Assembly: GCF_001605725.1 (NCBI RefSeq)
Contig: NZ_CP011530.1
Coordinates: 1,674,001-1,738,000 of the forward strand
DNA from: Mycobacteroides immunogenum
GTDB taxonomy: Bacteria > Actinomycetota > Actinomycetes > Mycobacteriales > Mycobacteriaceae
DNA length: 64,000 nucleotides
Reading direction: 5' to 3'
Shown: piece by piece, positions 42,856 through 53,490 of the stretch
Layout: every line of letters begins with the position of its first letter
How positions within the stretch are numbered: position 1 is the stretch's first letter
Translations under genes and position numbers: made by a program
Notes under the pieces: model-generated
What the model saw: only the letters and a program-made list of their open reading frames with translations
Told to the model about the DNA's origin: nothing
Databases searched by the model: none

Positions 42856-42858
42856 GGT
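42853..42858 (+). promoter_or_regulatory. -10 box of gdh overlapping ettA stop
   Basis: TAGGGT begins with the TAG stop of ettA. It would start a transcript near 42865, which gives gdh its own promoter in addition to readthrough from ettA. It lies 8 bases before a GTG at 42867 and about 50 before the preferred GTG at 42909. Confidence 0.4.
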
Positions 42859-42908
42859 GAAGTTGCGTGCCGAAACCCGGTACGCAACCTCAGCCAGGAG
42901 CGTTCTGC

Positions 42909-45900
42909 GTGACTGTTAATACAGGGACCACCACTTCCGAAAACACGCCGTCTACCAACGGATCTGGCGTGCCGACCATCGAGGCGCTGGCAGCTGCTTT
43001 CAGCCGCGCCCGGTACATGGGGGAGATGGATTGGGACGAGCCGCTGGACTCTGACGGGCATGCGCCACCCGCGGCCCCGCCGGTGCGAGAGGCGCTCATG
43101 CGTGCGCTGCTGCGGTTGGCCGCGCGGCGTCAGCCACACGAGATCGCGATGGCCACCTACCGCAATGGCGACGACGCGGGATTGGGCACCGCCGTGCAGT
43201 TGGTCACCGACTACACGCCGTTGCTGACCGAGTCCATCACGGTGCTGCTGCGGCGCCAGGGCGTGGCCATCGTCGACTTGATGGACCCCGTTTTCTCGGT
43301 GGATCGGGCCACCGACGGCGCGCTGCTTTCGGCGATCCCGGTGGAGCACCCGCAAAGCGACACGGCGCCCAATGCCGAGAGCTGGATTCACCTGCAGCTG
43401 CCGCCGTCCATCGACGCCGAGCGTTTGGCGTTCATCGAGACCCAGCTGCCGCACACGCTGGAGGACGGCAGCCATGTCGCCGCCGACTCCGACGCCATGC
43501 GTGACGCGGTCATCGAACTGGCCGGCGATCTGGACGCGTCGCCGGGCAACGCGCGGTTCTCATCGGCCGAACTGACCGAGGTCGCCAACCTGTTGCGCTG
43601 GCTGGTCGATGGGAACTTCACGCTGCTGGGCTACCAGCGCTGCACTGTCGAGAACGGCCGCGCCACCGTCGATGAGTCCAGTCGGCTCGGTCTGCTCAAA
43701 CGCCGCGAGGATGTCCTTCCACAACTCACCCACACCGATCAGCTACTGGTGCTGGCGCAGGCGACCACGCCCACCTATCTGCGGTATGCCATCTACCCGA
43801 ACATCGTGGTGATCCGGCAAGAGAACGGCGCGGGGCCGGCCATCGAGCACCGGTTGGTCGGTGTCTTCACCGTCGCGGCGATGAACGCCGATGTGCTCGC
43901 CATCCCGGTGATCTCCGACCGGGTGCACCAAGTTCTCGGTCGCTCGGACGCGACCCAGGATTCGCTGGCCGGCCACATGCTGATCGAGTTCATGCAGAAT
44001 CTGCCCCGCGCCGAGCTGTTCGCTTCCAGCGTCGACAGGCTCTACGACATCGTCACCGCGTCGAGAAATATTGGTGCGCACCCGGGTTCGCTGCTGTTTC
44101 TGCGAGCCGATGAATTGGGTAACTTTGTGACGGCGCTGGTGTATCTGCCCCGTGACCGCTACACCACCACGGTGCGGCTCGCCATGCAGGACACCCTGGT
44201 GCGAGAGCTCGGCGGCACGGGAATCGACTACACCGCACGCGTCAGCGAATCTCCCTGGGCTTTGGTCCATTTCACCGTGCGCCTGCCGGAGCACAGCCCA
44301 CACGCCAGCATCGACACCTCGGAAGCCAATCGGGTCCGCATTCAGGGCCTGCTCACCCAGACCACTCGTACGTGGAGCGACCGCCTGGTCCGGGCGGTGC
44401 ACCCCGACTCGCCGATCGACAGGGCCTGCGCAGAGCGGTACTCGGTCATCCTGCCGGAGGTCTTCAAGGAGAATGTGCCGCCCGCCGAGGCTATCGCGGA
44501 TATCGCGAGAATCGAAGGGCTGCAAGAGAACTCCATCGATCTTGCCTACGACGCCGACGAGTTGGGCACCGGCGTGCTCAGCATGTACCTGGGCGGGCGC
44601 TCGGCTTCCCTGAGCCAGGTGCTCCCGGTACTGCACAGCATGGGCGTCGATGTCCTTGAGGAACGTCCGTATCACTTCACCCGGCCCGATGGCCTGGCCG
44701 TGTCGCTGTACGCCTTCCGCATCGTGGTGCACCCGGCGATAGCGCGTACTTTCGACGCCGAGGGCACCGCGCGTCGCGCCGACCTCCTGACCCGCGCCAT
44801 CGACGCGGTATGGCACGGCCGTGTCGAAACCGACAGGTTCAACGAGCTGGTACTGCGGGCCGGGCTCACCGCCGGTCAGGTCACCATCCTGCGCGGATAT
44901 GCCAAGTACCTGCGGCAGGCCGGCTTCCCCTACAGCCAGGCGCATATCGAAACGGTGCTGGCCGACAACTCCCAGACCGCCCGCGATTTCGTGGAACTGT
45001 TCGAGGCTCGTTTCAACCCTGATGTCACCGATGACGCCGCGGCCGATGCCAAGGCCGCACAGGTGCTGGCGGAGATCGACAAGGTGGTCAGCCTCGATAC
45101 CGACAGGGTGCTACGCGCCTTCTTCGGCCTGATCCAGGCCACCTTGCGCACCAACTACTTTGTGAATAAAGAGGATTCGGCGCGCGCCAAGGGTGTGCTG
45201 TCCTTCAAGCTCAATCCGCGCGAGATCAACGAGCTGCCCGAGCCCCGGCCTCGCTTTGAGATCTTCGTGTACTCGCCGCGAGTGGAAGGCGTGCACCTGC
45301 GCTTCGGCCCGGTCGCGCGCGGCGGCCTGCGCTGGTCCGATCGCCGCGAGGACTTCCGCACCGAGATCCTGGGCCTGGTCAAGGCGCAGGCGGTCAAGAA
45401 CGCCGTCATCGTGCCGGTCGGTGCCAAGGGTGGCTTCGTCGTCAAGAATCCACCCGCCGCTACCGGCGACGCCGCCGCCGATCGTGACGCGTTCCGGGCC
45501 GAGGGTGTCGAGTGCTACCGGCGTTTCATCAGCGGCCTGCTCGACATCACCGATAACCGCGACCGCGCCACCAATGCGGTAGTGCCGCCCGAAGGAGTGC
45601 GCCGCCGGGACGGTGACGATCCCTACCTGGTTGTGGCGGCCGACAAGGGCACCGCGACCTTCTCCGATATCGCCAACGACGTCGCGCTGTCCTACGGATT
45701 CTGGCTCGGCGACGCCTTCGCATCCGGTGGCTCCGTCGGCTATGACCACAAGGCGATGGGTATCACCGCGCGGGGCGCCTGGGAGAGCGTCAAACGGCAC
45801 TTCCTGGAGATGGGAATCGACACCCAGACGGAGGATTTCACCGTCGTCGGAGTCGGCGACATGAGTGGGGACGTGTTCGGCAACGGCATGCTGTTGTCCC

Positions 45901-47753
45901 AGCACATCAAGCTGGTGGCCGCCTTCGACCACCGGCACATCTTCCTGGACCCCAACCCTGATCCGGCGTCCTCGTGGGCTGAACGCAAGAGGATGTTCGC
46001 GCTGGAGCGCTCCAGCTGGGCCGACTACAACTCCGCACTCATCAGTGCCGGTGGCGGCGTGTACAGCAAGGAACAGAAGTCGATACCGATCAGCCCCGAG
46101 GTTCGGGAGGCGCTGGGGCTCGACAGTGGCGTCGCGGAGATGACCCCGCCGCAGCTGGTTCGTGCCATCCTGCTGGCGCCGGTGGACCTGTTCTTCAACG
46201 GTGGCATCGGCACCTACGTCAAGGCGGAGAGCGAATCGCAGGCCGATGTGGGCGATAAGGCCAACGACGCCGTCCGGGTCAACGGAAACCAGGTGCGCGC
46301 CAGGGTGATCGGCGAAGGAGGCAACCTGGGACTCACCTCGCGGGGCCGTATCGAGTTCGAGCTCAACGGTGGCCGGGTGAACACCGACGCGCTGGACAAC
46401 TCCGCCGGAGTGGACTGCTCGGACCACGAGGTCAACATCAAGATCCTGATCGACTCGCTGGTCAGTGCCGGCAAGATCGCGGCATCCGAGCGGACCGCGC
46501 TGTTGGAGTCGATGACCGACGACGTGGCCACGCTTGTGTTGGCCGACAATGAATCCCAGAACAATCTGATGGGCACCAGCCGCGCCAACGCGGCTTCACT
46601 GCTGAGCGTGCACGCGCGCCAGATCGGCTACCTGGTCAATGAGCGCGGCCTGGACCGCGAATTGGAAGCACTGCCCTCCGAGAAGGAGATCGACCGGCGT
46701 GCCGCGCTCGGAATCGGTTTGACTTCACCCGAACTGGCGACTTTGATGGCGCACGTCAAGTTGGGGCTCAAGGATGATCTGCTGGCCAGTGACGCACCGG
46801 ACCAAGAGGTGACGCTGCGACGCATGGTGCACTACTTCCCGGACGTGCTGCGCGAGCGGTTCGACGCGGAGATCCGCCAGCATCCGCTGCGCAAGGAGAT
46901 CTACGCCACCATGCTGGTCAACTCGGTGGTCGACTGCGGTGGAATCACCTATGTGTACCGGCTCCTCGAGGATGCCGGAACGGGTTCGGTGGACGGGCTC
47001 AAGACGTACGTCGCCGTCGAAGCCATCTTTGGACTGCGCTCGTTGTGGGATCGCATCCGGCATGCGGACGTGCCGGTGGCGGTCTCGGACCGGCTGACGC
47101 TGGACATGCGCCGCCTGCTGGATCGGGCCTCGCGCTGGCTCCTCAGCTACCGGCCCCAACCTCTGGCGGTTGGCGCCGAGATCAATCGTTTCGCCGAGGG
47201 CATCGCCGAGCTGAGCCCTCAGCTCACCACCTGGCTGCGTGGCCACGATCTGGAGATCGTCACCAAGCAGACCGAAGACTTGGTGGCACTGGGTGTTCCG
47301 TTCGACCTCGCCAGTGACGTCGCCAGCTGCCTGTACGGATTCAGCCTGCTGGACATCATCGATATCGCCGATATCGCCGATCGTGACGGGGCCGAGGTCG
47401 CCGACCTGTACTTCACCCTGATGGATGATCTGCGGGTGGACGACCTGCTGACCGCCGTCTCTCAGCTGGAGCGCAACGACCGGTGGCATTCGTTGGCCCG
47501 GTTGGCGATCCGCGACGACATCTACTCGTCGCTGCGGGCCCTCACCATGGACGTGCTGTCCGTGGGTGAACCGGACGAGACCGGTGAGCAGAAGATCGCG
47601 GAGTGGGAATTCACCAACGCGTCGCGGCTGGAACGGGCCCGCGGCACGCTCGCGGAGATCTTCGCCTCGGGCGAGCCGGACCTGGCGACGTTATCGGTGG
47701 CAGCACGCCAGATCAGAGGGATGATCAGGAGCAGCATCACCGGTCCTGCATGA
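42909..47753 (+). CDS. gdh: NAD-specific glutamate dehydrogenase, large type
   Basis: About 1614-residue NAD-glutamate dehydrogenase of the 180-kDa class (Rv2476c-like), which converts glutamate to 2-oxoglutarate and ammonia and is inhibited by GarA. There is a long N-terminal ACT-like regulatory region (1-700), then the catalytic core: [34 protein letters not shown] (active-site Lys) and [21 protein letters not shown] Rossmann domain ([20 protein letters not shown]) and a long helical C-terminal domain follow. GTG 42909 has AGGAG 8 bases upstream; GTG 42867 would add 14 residues. The next gene begins 7 bp after the stop. Confidence 0.93.
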   Translation: MTVNTGTTTSENTPSTNGSGVPTIEALAAAFSRARYMGEMDWDEPLDSDGHAPPAAPPVREALMRALLRLAARRQPHEIAMATYRNGDDAGLGTAVQLVTDYTPLLTESITVLLRRQGVAIVDLMDPVFSVDRATDGALLSAIPVEHPQSDTAPNAESWIHLQLPPSIDAERLAFIETQLPHTLEDGSHVAADSDAMRDAVIELAGDLDASPGNARFSSAELTEVANLLRWLVDGNFTLLGYQRCTVENGRATVDESSRLGLLKRREDVLPQLTHTDQLLVLAQATTPTYLRYAIYPNIVVIRQENGAGPAIEHRLVGVFTVAAMNADVLAIPVISDRVHQVLGRSDATQDSLAGHMLIEFMQNLPRAELFASSVDRLYDIVTASRNIGAHPGSLLFLRADELGNFVTALVYLPRDRYTTTVRLAMQDTLVRELGGTGIDYTARVSESPWALVHFTVRLPEHSPHASIDTSEANRVRIQGLLTQTTRTWSDRLVRAVHPDSPIDRACAERYSVILPEVFKENVPPAEAIADIARIEGLQENSIDLAYDADELGTGVLSMYLGGRSASLSQVLPVLHSMGVDVLEERPYHFTRPDGLAVSLYAFRIVVHPAIARTFDAEGTARRADLLTRAIDAVWHGRVETDRFNELVLRAGLTAGQVTILRGYAKYLRQAGFPYSQAHIETVLADNSQTARDFVELFEARFNPDVTDDAAADAKAAQVLAEIDKVVSLDTDRVLRAFFGLIQATLRTNYFVNKEDSARAKGVLSFKLNPREINELPEPRPRFEIFVYSPRVEGVHLRFGPVARGGLRWSDRREDFRTEILGLVKAQAVKNAVIVPVGAKGGFVVKNPPAATGDAAADRDAFRAEGVECYRRFISGLLDITDNRDRATNAVVPPEGVRRRDGDDPYLVVAADKGTATFSDIANDVALSYGFWLGDAFASGGSVGYDHKAMGITARGAWESVKRHFLEMGIDTQTEDFTVVGVGDMSGDVFGNGMLLSQHIKLVAAFDHRHIFLDPNPDPASSWAERKRMFALERSSWADYNSALISAGGGVYSKEQKSIPISPEVREALGLDSGVAEMTPPQLVRAILLAPVDLFFNGGIGTYVKAESESQADVGDKANDAVRVNGNQVRARVIGEGGNLGLTSRGRIEFELNGGRVNTDALDNSAGVDCSDHEVNIKILIDSLVSAGKIAASERTALLESMTDDVATLVLADNESQNNLMGTSRANAASLLSVHARQIGYLVNERGLDRELEALPSEKEIDRRAALGIGLTSPELATLMAHVKLGLKDDLLASDAPDQEVTLRRMVHYFPDVLRERFDAEIRQHPLRKEIYATMLVNSVVDCGGITYVYRLLEDAGTGSVDGLKTYVAVEAIFGLRSLWDRIRHADVPVAVSDRLTLDMRRLLDRASRWLLSYRPQPLAVGAEINRFAEGIAELSPQLTTWLRGHDLEIVTKQTEDLVALGVPFDLASDVASCLYGFSLLDIIDIADIADRDGAEVADLYFTLMDDLRVDDLLTAVSQLERNDRWHSLARLAIRDDIYSSLRALTMDVLSVGEPDETGEQKIAEWEFTNASRLERARGTLAEIFASGEPDLATLSVAARQIRGMIRSSITGPA

Positions 47754-47760
47754 TGGAGCC

Positions 47761-48186
47761 ATGAGTTCTGAGAAGCCCGGGTACGTCGCGGCGGTGCCGG
47801 TCCGCTGGTCCGATATCGACATGTACCAGCACGTCAACCACGCGACGATGGTGACGATCTTGGAAGAGGCGCGAGTGCCCTTCCTGCGGGACGTCTTTGG
47901 CGCCGAGATCACCACCACCGGTCTGCTGATCGCCGACGTGCATGTCAAGTACAAGGGGCAGGTTCGGCTGTCGGATTCGCCGCTGCAGGTGACCATGTGG
48001 GTGTCCAAGATCCGCGCGGTGGACTTCACCATCAACTACGAGGTGCGCTCGGTGAACGCGGCGCCCGACTCCAAACCCGCGGTGATCGCGGACACCCAGT
48101 TGGTCACCTTTCACCTCGACAGCCAGACCCTGTTGCGTCTCACCGACACCCATCGCGAGTACTTGCAGCGCTGGACACGGCCGTGA
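47761..48186 (+). CDS. Acyl-CoA thioesterase, hotdog fold
   Basis: 141-residue 4HBT-type thioesterase of the YbgC/FadM group (Rv2475c position). It shows VPVRWSDIDMYQHVNHATMV with the catalytic Asp, then LEEARVPFLRDVFG and VHVKYKGQVRLSDSPLQV. It hydrolyses acyl-CoA or acyl-ACP thioesters; chain length is unknown. It starts 7 bp after gdh and overlaps the next gene by 4 bp (GTGA), so the three genes are one operon. Confidence 0.85.
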   Translation: MSSEKPGYVAAVPVRWSDIDMYQHVNHATMVTILEEARVPFLRDVFGAEITTTGLLIADVHVKYKGQVRLSDSPLQVTMWVSKIRAVDFTINYEVRSVNAAPDSKPAVIADTQLVTFHLDSQTLLRLTDTHREYLQRWTRP

Positions 48187-48830
48187 CAGAGGCCGCGCTG
48201 CGGGTGCCTGACGCCTACGACCGCAAGGACTTGGCGACCTTCCTGTCCCGTGTTTCGCAGCTCGATGAGTCGGCGGTGGTGCGACTGCGTGTGCGCGATG
48301 GTGGTCACGTAGTTGTTTGGGCCGCGACGCAGTTCGATGTGTTGGCCTGCCGTGCGGTGCGGGGCGAGCTGCGCACCCCCGATATCAGCGCGGCCGTCGA
48401 TGAAGTGCTGCGCGGCCTACAAGCCCCCGACCCAGACGGGTACGTGCACACCGGATTTCCCATGGACTCGGTGTGGCGCGGTGCGCTGCCCGCCGACAGT
48501 GGATTTGAGTACCTCGACGATATTCCCGCACAGTCGGTGCTGGAACTGGCGCAGCGCGGGGGAGAGCTGGCCCGTGAGCACGGCAGTGCCCATGGACCGC
48601 CCGTATCGCTGCTGGATCAGTCGGTCGTCACAGTCAACGGAGCTGGGGGGCAGCAGGTCGATGTGCCGATGCGGTGCGTCTTCGCTTTGACCGCAATGGG
48701 TTTCATCCCAACTAACCCCGCGGCCGATGAGCCGGTGCGGGTGCGTGCTTTACCGTCATGGTTGCGGCTGGATGCCCGGTTCGGATCGGTGTACCGCAGC
48801 CGAACCGATCTATCACTGCTGGTGCGCTAG
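48183..48830 (+). CDS. Conserved mycobacterial protein (Rv2474c-like)
   Basis: 215-residue protein of unknown function, placed like Rv2474c after the thioesterase. No catalytic motif or membrane segment is visible. Conserved-looking stretches are VVRLRVRDGGHVVVWAATQF, GYVHTGFPMDSVWRGALP and a C-terminal PSWLRLDARFGSVYRSRTDL. GTG 48183 overlaps the thioesterase stop by 4 bp, which fixes the start and shows translational coupling. The reading from 47997 is an out-of-frame shadow of the thioesterase. Confidence 0.72.
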   Translation: MTEAALRVPDAYDRKDLATFLSRVSQLDESAVVRLRVRDGGHVVVWAATQFDVLACRAVRGELRTPDISAAVDEVLRGLQAPDPDGYVHTGFPMDSVWRGALPADSGFEYLDDIPAQSVLELAQRGGELAREHGSAHGPPVSLLDQSVVTVNGAGGQQVDVPMRCVFALTAMGFIPTNPAADEPVRVRALPSWLRLDARFGSVYRSRTDLSLLVR

Positions 48831-48842
48831 TTACCTTCTGGT

Positions 48843-49598
48843 TCAGACATTTATCGCCGTACCGTGCATCTCCCACACGAGTAGTTCCGCACCTTCGCCG
48901 GTGGCGACAGCGCGGTGTCCTCCCGACCGGGTGAGACGCACCGCGTCACCCTGCTGAAGTAGACCGTGGCCCTCGAAGTCGACCTGTCCCCGCGCTACGA
49001 AGACGTGGCCGTACAGGGCATCGGGGATGTTGGCTGAATGCCCGGGGTCCAGGACGGCGACATGCAGCGTGGCATAGCGGTTCCCGATTGAGATAGCGGC
49101 GTCATTGCTATACCTGGGCATTCCAGATGCTATGGGTACCAGAGTATTTCGATCAAGGTCGGCAGTAAGGTCCGATTCTTGGTAGCTCGGCTCTCTATTT
49201 ATCTCATCTGGTGGGATCCACATCTGGATCACATGAAGCTGCTGGCGTTCAAGCCGTCCCGCACCATTTCGCTCCGAATGTGTGATCCCGGTTCCAGCGC
49301 TCATCCTTTGCACGATTCCCGGACGGATTTCTCCGAGGTTGCCCAGGGAATCTTTGTGCACCACAGTGCCTTCGAGTACCCATGTGATGATTTCGGTATT
49401 GCGATGAGTGTGCGCGTCAAAGCCTTCGCCCGGGTCGACGGTGTCCTCATTGTGGACCATCAGAAGGCCATGGGCGTTCCCGGCCAAATCGAAATTTCCC
49501 GTCACGGGGAACGACTGCCATGACTCAAGCCACTCGTTGCGCCAGTGCCACCGATCGGAGCTTCGGATTACTCGTACGGCGGAGTCATCCTTGGCCAC
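48843..49598 (-). CDS. Pirin-family cupin protein
   Basis: 251-residue bicupin of the pirin family (YhhW-like), some of which are metal-dependent quercetin dioxygenases. The N-terminal cupin has the metal motif FDAHTHRNTEIITWVLEGTV, with His, His and Glu ligands and a following HSERN. The C-terminal cupin lacks metal residues. GTG 49598 is the start because GGAAGGA lies upstream; the reading to 49628 is less likely. It overlaps the methyltransferase gene by 14 bp, so they are co-transcribed. The pair lies between genes that match Rv2474c and Rv2471 and looks less GC-rich than its surroundings. Confidence 0.82.
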   Translation of the reverse strand: MAKDDSAVRVIRSSDRWHWRNEWLESWQSFPVTGNFDLAGNAHGLLMVHNEDTVDPGEGFDAHTHRNTEIITWVLEGTVVHKDSLGNLGEIRPGIVQRMSAGTGITHSERNGAGRLERQQLHVIQMWIPPDEINREPSYQESDLTADLDRNTLVPIASGMPRYSNDAAISIGNRYATLHVAVLDPGHSANIPDALYGHVFVARGQVDFEGHGLLQQGDAVRLTRSGGHRAVATGEGAELLVWEMHGTAINV

Positions 49599-50325
49599 GG
49601 CGCATCCTTCCGTTCGTTCCTCTGTCAATTAATGCTTGAAAACCCGAAAATTTGCCACCATTTTCAGTGACAGGTTTGCGGGCGATAACAAGGTAGGCGG
49701 GAAGTCTAACGGCTCGATCCGCATCGAGAACTATGTCTGGTGCCGCCGATCCATCCGGTAGCTGTGCGTTTCTGGCATGGATGACTGCCGGCCGGATGGA
49801 ATGAATGTTCCAGTGGGCGGACACAAGTTGGTGAAGGGAATCTCTGGTGAACTGCGTCGGCAGTGTTCCGGTATGACCGGGGAACGCGCCAGAGGCAAAG
49901 GCCAAGATGTAGAGGCGTGCGTCTGCCCTTGCCATATGCAGTATCGAGCGAAGGTATGTGGCGTGCAGCTTCGGCGGCACCACATCGAGAAGTCCGCTGT
50001 CGAATATCGTCGAGAAACGATTGGCGTATCGCTTGAGGTTCATGATGTCGGCATGGATGAATTTGGCGCTGGGCAGCCGTCGCATCGCGGCAGTCAAGAT
50101 TGCCGATGCGATCGGTGCGGCCGCGATGTCGACGCCGACGACTGAGTGACCCCGTGCGGCTAGTGCCAAAGAAAGTTCGGCGTACCCGCAACCGGCGTCG
50201 AGGACCTCGCCTTTGACTATGCCTTCTTGGTTGATCAGCCCTTCATATTCGGGCTGCGGTCTACCGATGTTCCATCCGGGTGTATGGCCCACTCGGTAGA
50301 CCTGATCCCAGTCGATCATCTCCAC
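49585..50325 (-). CDS. SAM-dependent methyltransferase
   Basis: 246-residue class I methyltransferase. Motif I is VLDAGCGYAELSLALAARG, motif II GVDIAAAP, then FIHADIMNL and FDSGLLDVVPP. The N-terminal pattern DWDQVYRVGHTPGWNIGRPQ is shared with mycobacterial small-molecule methyltransferases such as Rv0560c, which modify heterocyclic or quinone toxins, so a detoxification role with the adjacent pirin is possible. GTG 50325 has GGAG 7 bases upstream. Base composition suggests acquisition. Exact substrate unknown. Confidence 0.78.
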   Translation of the reverse strand: MEMIDWDQVYRVGHTPGWNIGRPQPEYEGLINQEGIVKGEVLDAGCGYAELSLALAARGHSVVGVDIAAAPIASAILTAAMRRLPSAKFIHADIMNLKRYANRFSTIFDSGLLDVVPPKLHATYLRSILHMARADARLYILAFASGAFPGHTGTLPTQFTRDSLHQLVSAHWNIHSIRPAVIHARNAQLPDGSAAPDIVLDADRAVRLPAYLVIARKPVTENGGKFSGFQALIDRGTNGRMRRGQG

Positions 50326-50570
50326 TGTGTATCTCCGCGCTTCGTCTGTCGAAAGAAATCGTGCGCCGACTATTCATGCCAGAATTGATGCGGCGGTAAA
50401 GATTTCGGGTCAACTTATCGGGGACTTGCTAGCGAGTAGCTATCCCAGAAGCGGGTGTCTACGGTTCTGGATCGGCTGTGCCCATGCGTATCGGTACTCC
50501 TGGTTCCCGGCAGTCAGTTCCGGCGCACAACAATGCGCCACATGAAGTCTTGACCACCGGAGATCAATCG

Positions 50571-50598
50571 CACATCAGTCAAATGACTGACTGATGTG
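50571..50598. terminator. Perfect 11-bp stem-loop after aglA
   Basis: CACATCAGTCA (50571-50581) and TGACTGATGTG (50588-50598) pair perfectly around a 6-base loop, 15 bp beyond the aglA stop on the minus strand. The remaining bases 50326-50570 contain no gene or other structure I can support. Confidence 0.6.
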
Positions 50599-50612
50599 GC
50601 GGAGCGTGAGAG

Positions 50613-52202
50613 CTAGACGATCCAGGCAGCGGTATTACGCGGCAGCTTGCCGTTGACCAGCGGCCCGCTGGTCAGGATGACTTCGCCCGCGGGCAGATCC
50701 ACCAGATCGCTGCTGACGTTCAAGGCGCACGTCAGGCCGCCGCCCTTGACGCGAAATGCCAGTGCTCCCGAAGGGCTGCCGTACCACTCCAGGCTGGTGC
50801 CCGTGAATTCCTCGCGGTTCTTGCGTAATTCGATGGCACGCCGATACAGCGACAGTGTGGAGTCGGTGCGCTCCAGCTGGCGCTCCACGGTGAAGTCTGC
50901 CCAGCCGTGCGGCATGGGCAGCCAGGTCTGGTCGTTGCTCGAGAAGCCGTAAGGGGGTTCGGTGCCCTCCCAGGGGATCGGCACGCGGCAGCCGTCGCGA
51001 CCCCGCTCGGTGTGGCCGGAGCGCTCCCACACCGGGTCCTGCAAGGCCTCGTCGGGCAGTTCGACATTCGGCAGGCCGAGTTCGGAACCGTTGTAGATGA
51101 ACACGGTTCCCGGCAGCGCCAGCATCACCAGGGCCATGGCCCGGGCTCGCCACTGGCCGATCTGGCCGTCGCCGTAACGGGTCACCTCACGCTCCACGTC
51201 GTGGTTGGACAACGTCCAGGTGGGTGTCGCGCCCACTGAATCCACCGCGGCAAGCGAGTTTTCGATGGCGGCACGAATCTGGTCGGCGTCGAACTCAGCC
51301 TCGACCAGTTTGAAGTTGAATCCGAGGTGCAGCTCGTCGGGCCGGACATACTCGGCGAAGCGAGTGTTGTCGTTCACCCAGATCTCGCCGACCGCAACCA
51401 CATCGCGATACTGGTCGAGCACCTTGCGAATCTTGCGGTGGTACTCGTGCACACCTTCGTTGTTGAAGCGCGGGTCCTCATCGGCGATATGCAGCATCGA
51501 GGTTTCGGTGTCCTCGATGTCGGGCAAGCCCGGCGGCTTGGCCATGCCGTGGGCGACGTCCAGACGGAATCCGTCGATGCCCCGGTCCAGCCAGAAACGC
51601 AGGGTATCGGCGAAATCGTCGAACACCTCGGGGTTGTCCCAGTTGACGTCGGGCTGCTCGGGGGCGAACAGGTGCAGGTACCACTGGCCGGGGGTGCCGT
51701 CCGGTTCGGTGATCCGCGTCCAGGCCGGACCGCCGAACACTGACGGCCAATTATTCGGCGGCAGTTCACCGTTGGCGCCCTTGCCGTCCCGGAATATGTA
51801 ACGCGCGCGGGCGTCACTGCCGGGCTCGGCGGCGAGTGCCTCGATGAACCAGCGGTGTTCGGAACTGGTGTGGTTGGGCACCAAGTCCATGATGACCTTG
51901 ATGTTGTGCCGATGTGCCGAGGCGATCAGCCGGTGCATGGCGGTGAGCCCGCCGAACAACGGGTCGATCTCGCGGGGATTGGACACGTCATACCCGTGAT
52001 CGGCCATCGGCGATTTGGTAACGGGATTTAGCCAGATCCCCTGGATCCCGAGTAGGTCAAGGTAGCCAAGCTTTGCTGAAATGCCGTCCAGGTCACCGAC
52101 ACCGTCGCCGTCGCTGTCGCCGAACGAGCGCGGGTAGATCTGATAGAAGACGGCCCGCGACCACCAGGGGTCGTCATGTCGGCCCAAGTAGGCGGCGGTC
52201 AC
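50613..52202 (-). CDS. aglA: Alpha-glucosidase, GH13
   Basis: 529-residue GH13 enzyme of the oligo-1,6-glucosidase/alpha-glucosidase group (Rv2471 position). The conserved regions are complete: DLVPNHTS, GFRLDVAHG (nucleophile Asp), VAVGEIWV (acid/base Glu) and TLSNHD. The N-terminus has WWSRAVFYQIYPRSFGDSDG. It releases glucose from malto- or isomalto-oligosaccharides in the cytoplasm and could act on glycogen or trehalose-linked glucans. GTG 52202 is the start, 51 bp after glbO, so the two may share a transcript. Confidence 0.88.
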   Translation of the reverse strand: MTAAYLGRHDDPWWSRAVFYQIYPRSFGDSDGDGVGDLDGISAKLGYLDLLGIQGIWLNPVTKSPMADHGYDVSNPREIDPLFGGLTAMHRLIASAHRHNIKVIMDLVPNHTSSEHRWFIEALAAEPGSDARARYIFRDGKGANGELPPNNWPSVFGGPAWTRITEPDGTPGQWYLHLFAPEQPDVNWDNPEVFDDFADTLRFWLDRGIDGFRLDVAHGMAKPPGLPDIEDTETSMLHIADEDPRFNNEGVHEYHRKIRKVLDQYRDVVAVGEIWVNDNTRFAEYVRPDELHLGFNFKLVEAEFDADQIRAAIENSLAAVDSVGATPTWTLSNHDVEREVTRYGDGQIGQWRARAMALVMLALPGTVFIYNGSELGLPNVELPDEALQDPVWERSGHTERGRDGCRVPIPWEGTEPPYGFSSNDQTWLPMPHGWADFTVERQLERTDSTLSLYRRAIELRKNREEFTGTSLEWYGSPSGALAFRVKGGGLTCALNVSSDLVDLPAGEVILTSGPLVNGKLPRNTAAWIV

Positions 52203-52253
52203 GGTTCATCATTCTGCACCACGGCGGCGCTGGCCTCGAATCGTGATCGACTG

Positions 52254-52661
52254 TCAGAACGGCGAGTTGACCATTGACTGCGCCGCCATTTCCAGGTAGC
52301 TCCACAACTGGGCGCGATGATCGTCGTCAAGGGTGTTTCGGTCGATGGAATCGACGGCGGTACGCATGCAGCGCAACCAGGCGTCGCGTTCGATGGGCCC
52401 GATCCGAAACGGCGCGTGCCGCATCCGCAACCGTGGGTGTCCACGCTGGTCCGAGTAGGTGCGCGGGCCGCCCCAGTACTGCTCGAGAAACATCCGCAAG
52501 CGATCTTCCGCGCCGGTGAGGTCCTCCTCGGGATAGAGCGGTCGGAGCACCTCGTCGTCGGCAACAAGCTCGTAGAAGCGGGCCACAATCGCGTGGAAGG
52601 TGGCGGCGCCACCGACGGCGTCGTAGAAGTTTTCAGGGGTAGGGGCTGCCACGTTGTCCAT
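52254..52661 (-). CDS. glbO: Truncated haemoglobin O
   Basis: 135-residue group II truncated globin (trHbO), which binds oxygen and may support respiration or remove reactive species. The proximal His lies in [12 protein letters not shown], the B10 Tyr in [20 protein letters not shown], and the group II CD1/G8 features include Trp in [16 protein letters not shown]. Length is close to M. tuberculosis GlbO, and the position beside aglA is the same. The overlapping longer frame 52199-53077 is a shadow. Confidence 0.9.
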   Translation of the reverse strand: MDNVAAPTPENFYDAVGGAATFHAIVARFYELVADDEVLRPLYPEEDLTGAEDRLRMFLEQYWGGPRTYSDQRGHPRLRMRHAPFRIGPIERDAWLRCMRTAVDSIDRNTLDDDHRAQLWSYLEMAAQSMVNSPF

Positions 52662-52781
52662 TGTGCTGGTACCTGTGCCGACCGCGTCGCCGGGCTGGTT
52701 ACGTGATGTTCATTGGATTGACCTGCGAACACTGGCCAAATTGTCATGCGAAGACCGCGGAATCGTGGTGCACTGGTGGTA

Positions 52782-53459
52782 ATGGCGCAACACAAGAAGA
52801 GCCGCGGGCACCGGCATAACAGTGCCAGCGCTGGGCCGACCCAAAACGGGACGGCCCGAATACTGCACAGCGTCCCAGGAGTCCTTGAGAGCAGGATTCC
52901 CGGGGCGATGCCCCCACAGCAGTCCAACGACGCCGGTTCCCTTTGGGGCCGGCGTCGTGTGTTATTGCTGAACTCCACGTATGAACCGCTGACCGCGCTA
53001 CCCATGCGCCGGGCAGTGATCATGCTGCTGTGCGGTAAGGCCGATGTGGTGCATGACGACCCTGCTGCCCCCATCATTCATTCCGCCACAAAGTCGGTGG
53101 CGGTCCCTTCGGTGATCAGGCTGCGGACCTTTGTGCGGGTGCCCTACCGCGCGCGGGTGCCCATGACGCGCGCCGCGCTGATGCATCGCGACCGCTTCCG
53201 CTGCGCGTATTGCGGCGGACGGGCCGACACCATCGATCACGTGATTCCGCGCAGCAAGGGAGGCGGTCACTCCTGGGAGAACTGTGTGGCCTGCTGTTCG
53301 TCCTGTAATCACCGCAAGGCCGACCGGCTGTTGGCGGAGCTGGGCTGGTCGCTGCACACCACGCCGATGCCGCCCAAGGGGCAACATTGGCGGCTGTTGT
53401 CCTCGGTGAAGGAACTGGACCCGGCCTGGGTGCGATATCTAGGGGAGGGCGCGGCATGA
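52782..53459 (+). CDS. HNH endonuclease-domain protein (Rv2469c-like)
   Basis: 225-residue protein with a C-terminal HNH nuclease domain: FRCAYCGGRADTIDHVIPRS, then KGGGHSWENCVACCSSCNHR with two zinc-binding Cys pairs and the H-N-H residues. The middle (VLLLNSTYEPLTALPMRRAV) is typical of the widespread HNH family next to core genes in actinobacteria; its role may be in DNA repair or defence. The basic N-terminus is not conserved. The start is uncertain: ATG 52782 or ATG 52746. Syntenic with Rv2469c. Confidence 0.85.
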   Translation: MAQHKKSRGHRHNSASAGPTQNGTARILHSVPGVLESRIPGAMPPQQSNDAGSLWGRRRVLLLNSTYEPLTALPMRRAVIMLLCGKADVVHDDPAAPIIHSATKSVAVPSVIRLRTFVRVPYRARVPMTRAALMHRDRFRCAYCGGRADTIDHVIPRSKGGGHSWENCVACCSSCNHRKADRLLAELGWSLHTTPMPPKGQHWRLLSSVKELDPAWVRYLGEGAA

Positions 53460-53477
53460 GTTCGTGGTGCGGTCAGC

Positions 53478-53483
53478 TACGGT
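53478..53483 (+). promoter_or_regulatory. Leaderless -10 box of His-rich protein gene
   Basis: TACGGT ends 7 bases before the GTG at 53491, which supports this start and a leaderless mRNA. Confidence 0.45.
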
Positions 53484-53490
53484 TTGCATC

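Noticed and set aside
43743..46427. Long open frames (400 and 438 codons) opposite gdh
   Set aside because: Antisense shadows of glutamate dehydrogenase with no family features.
52199..53077. 292-codon minus-strand frame
   Set aside because: It overlaps glbO in another frame and runs antisense to the HNH gene. Both of those have clear domains.
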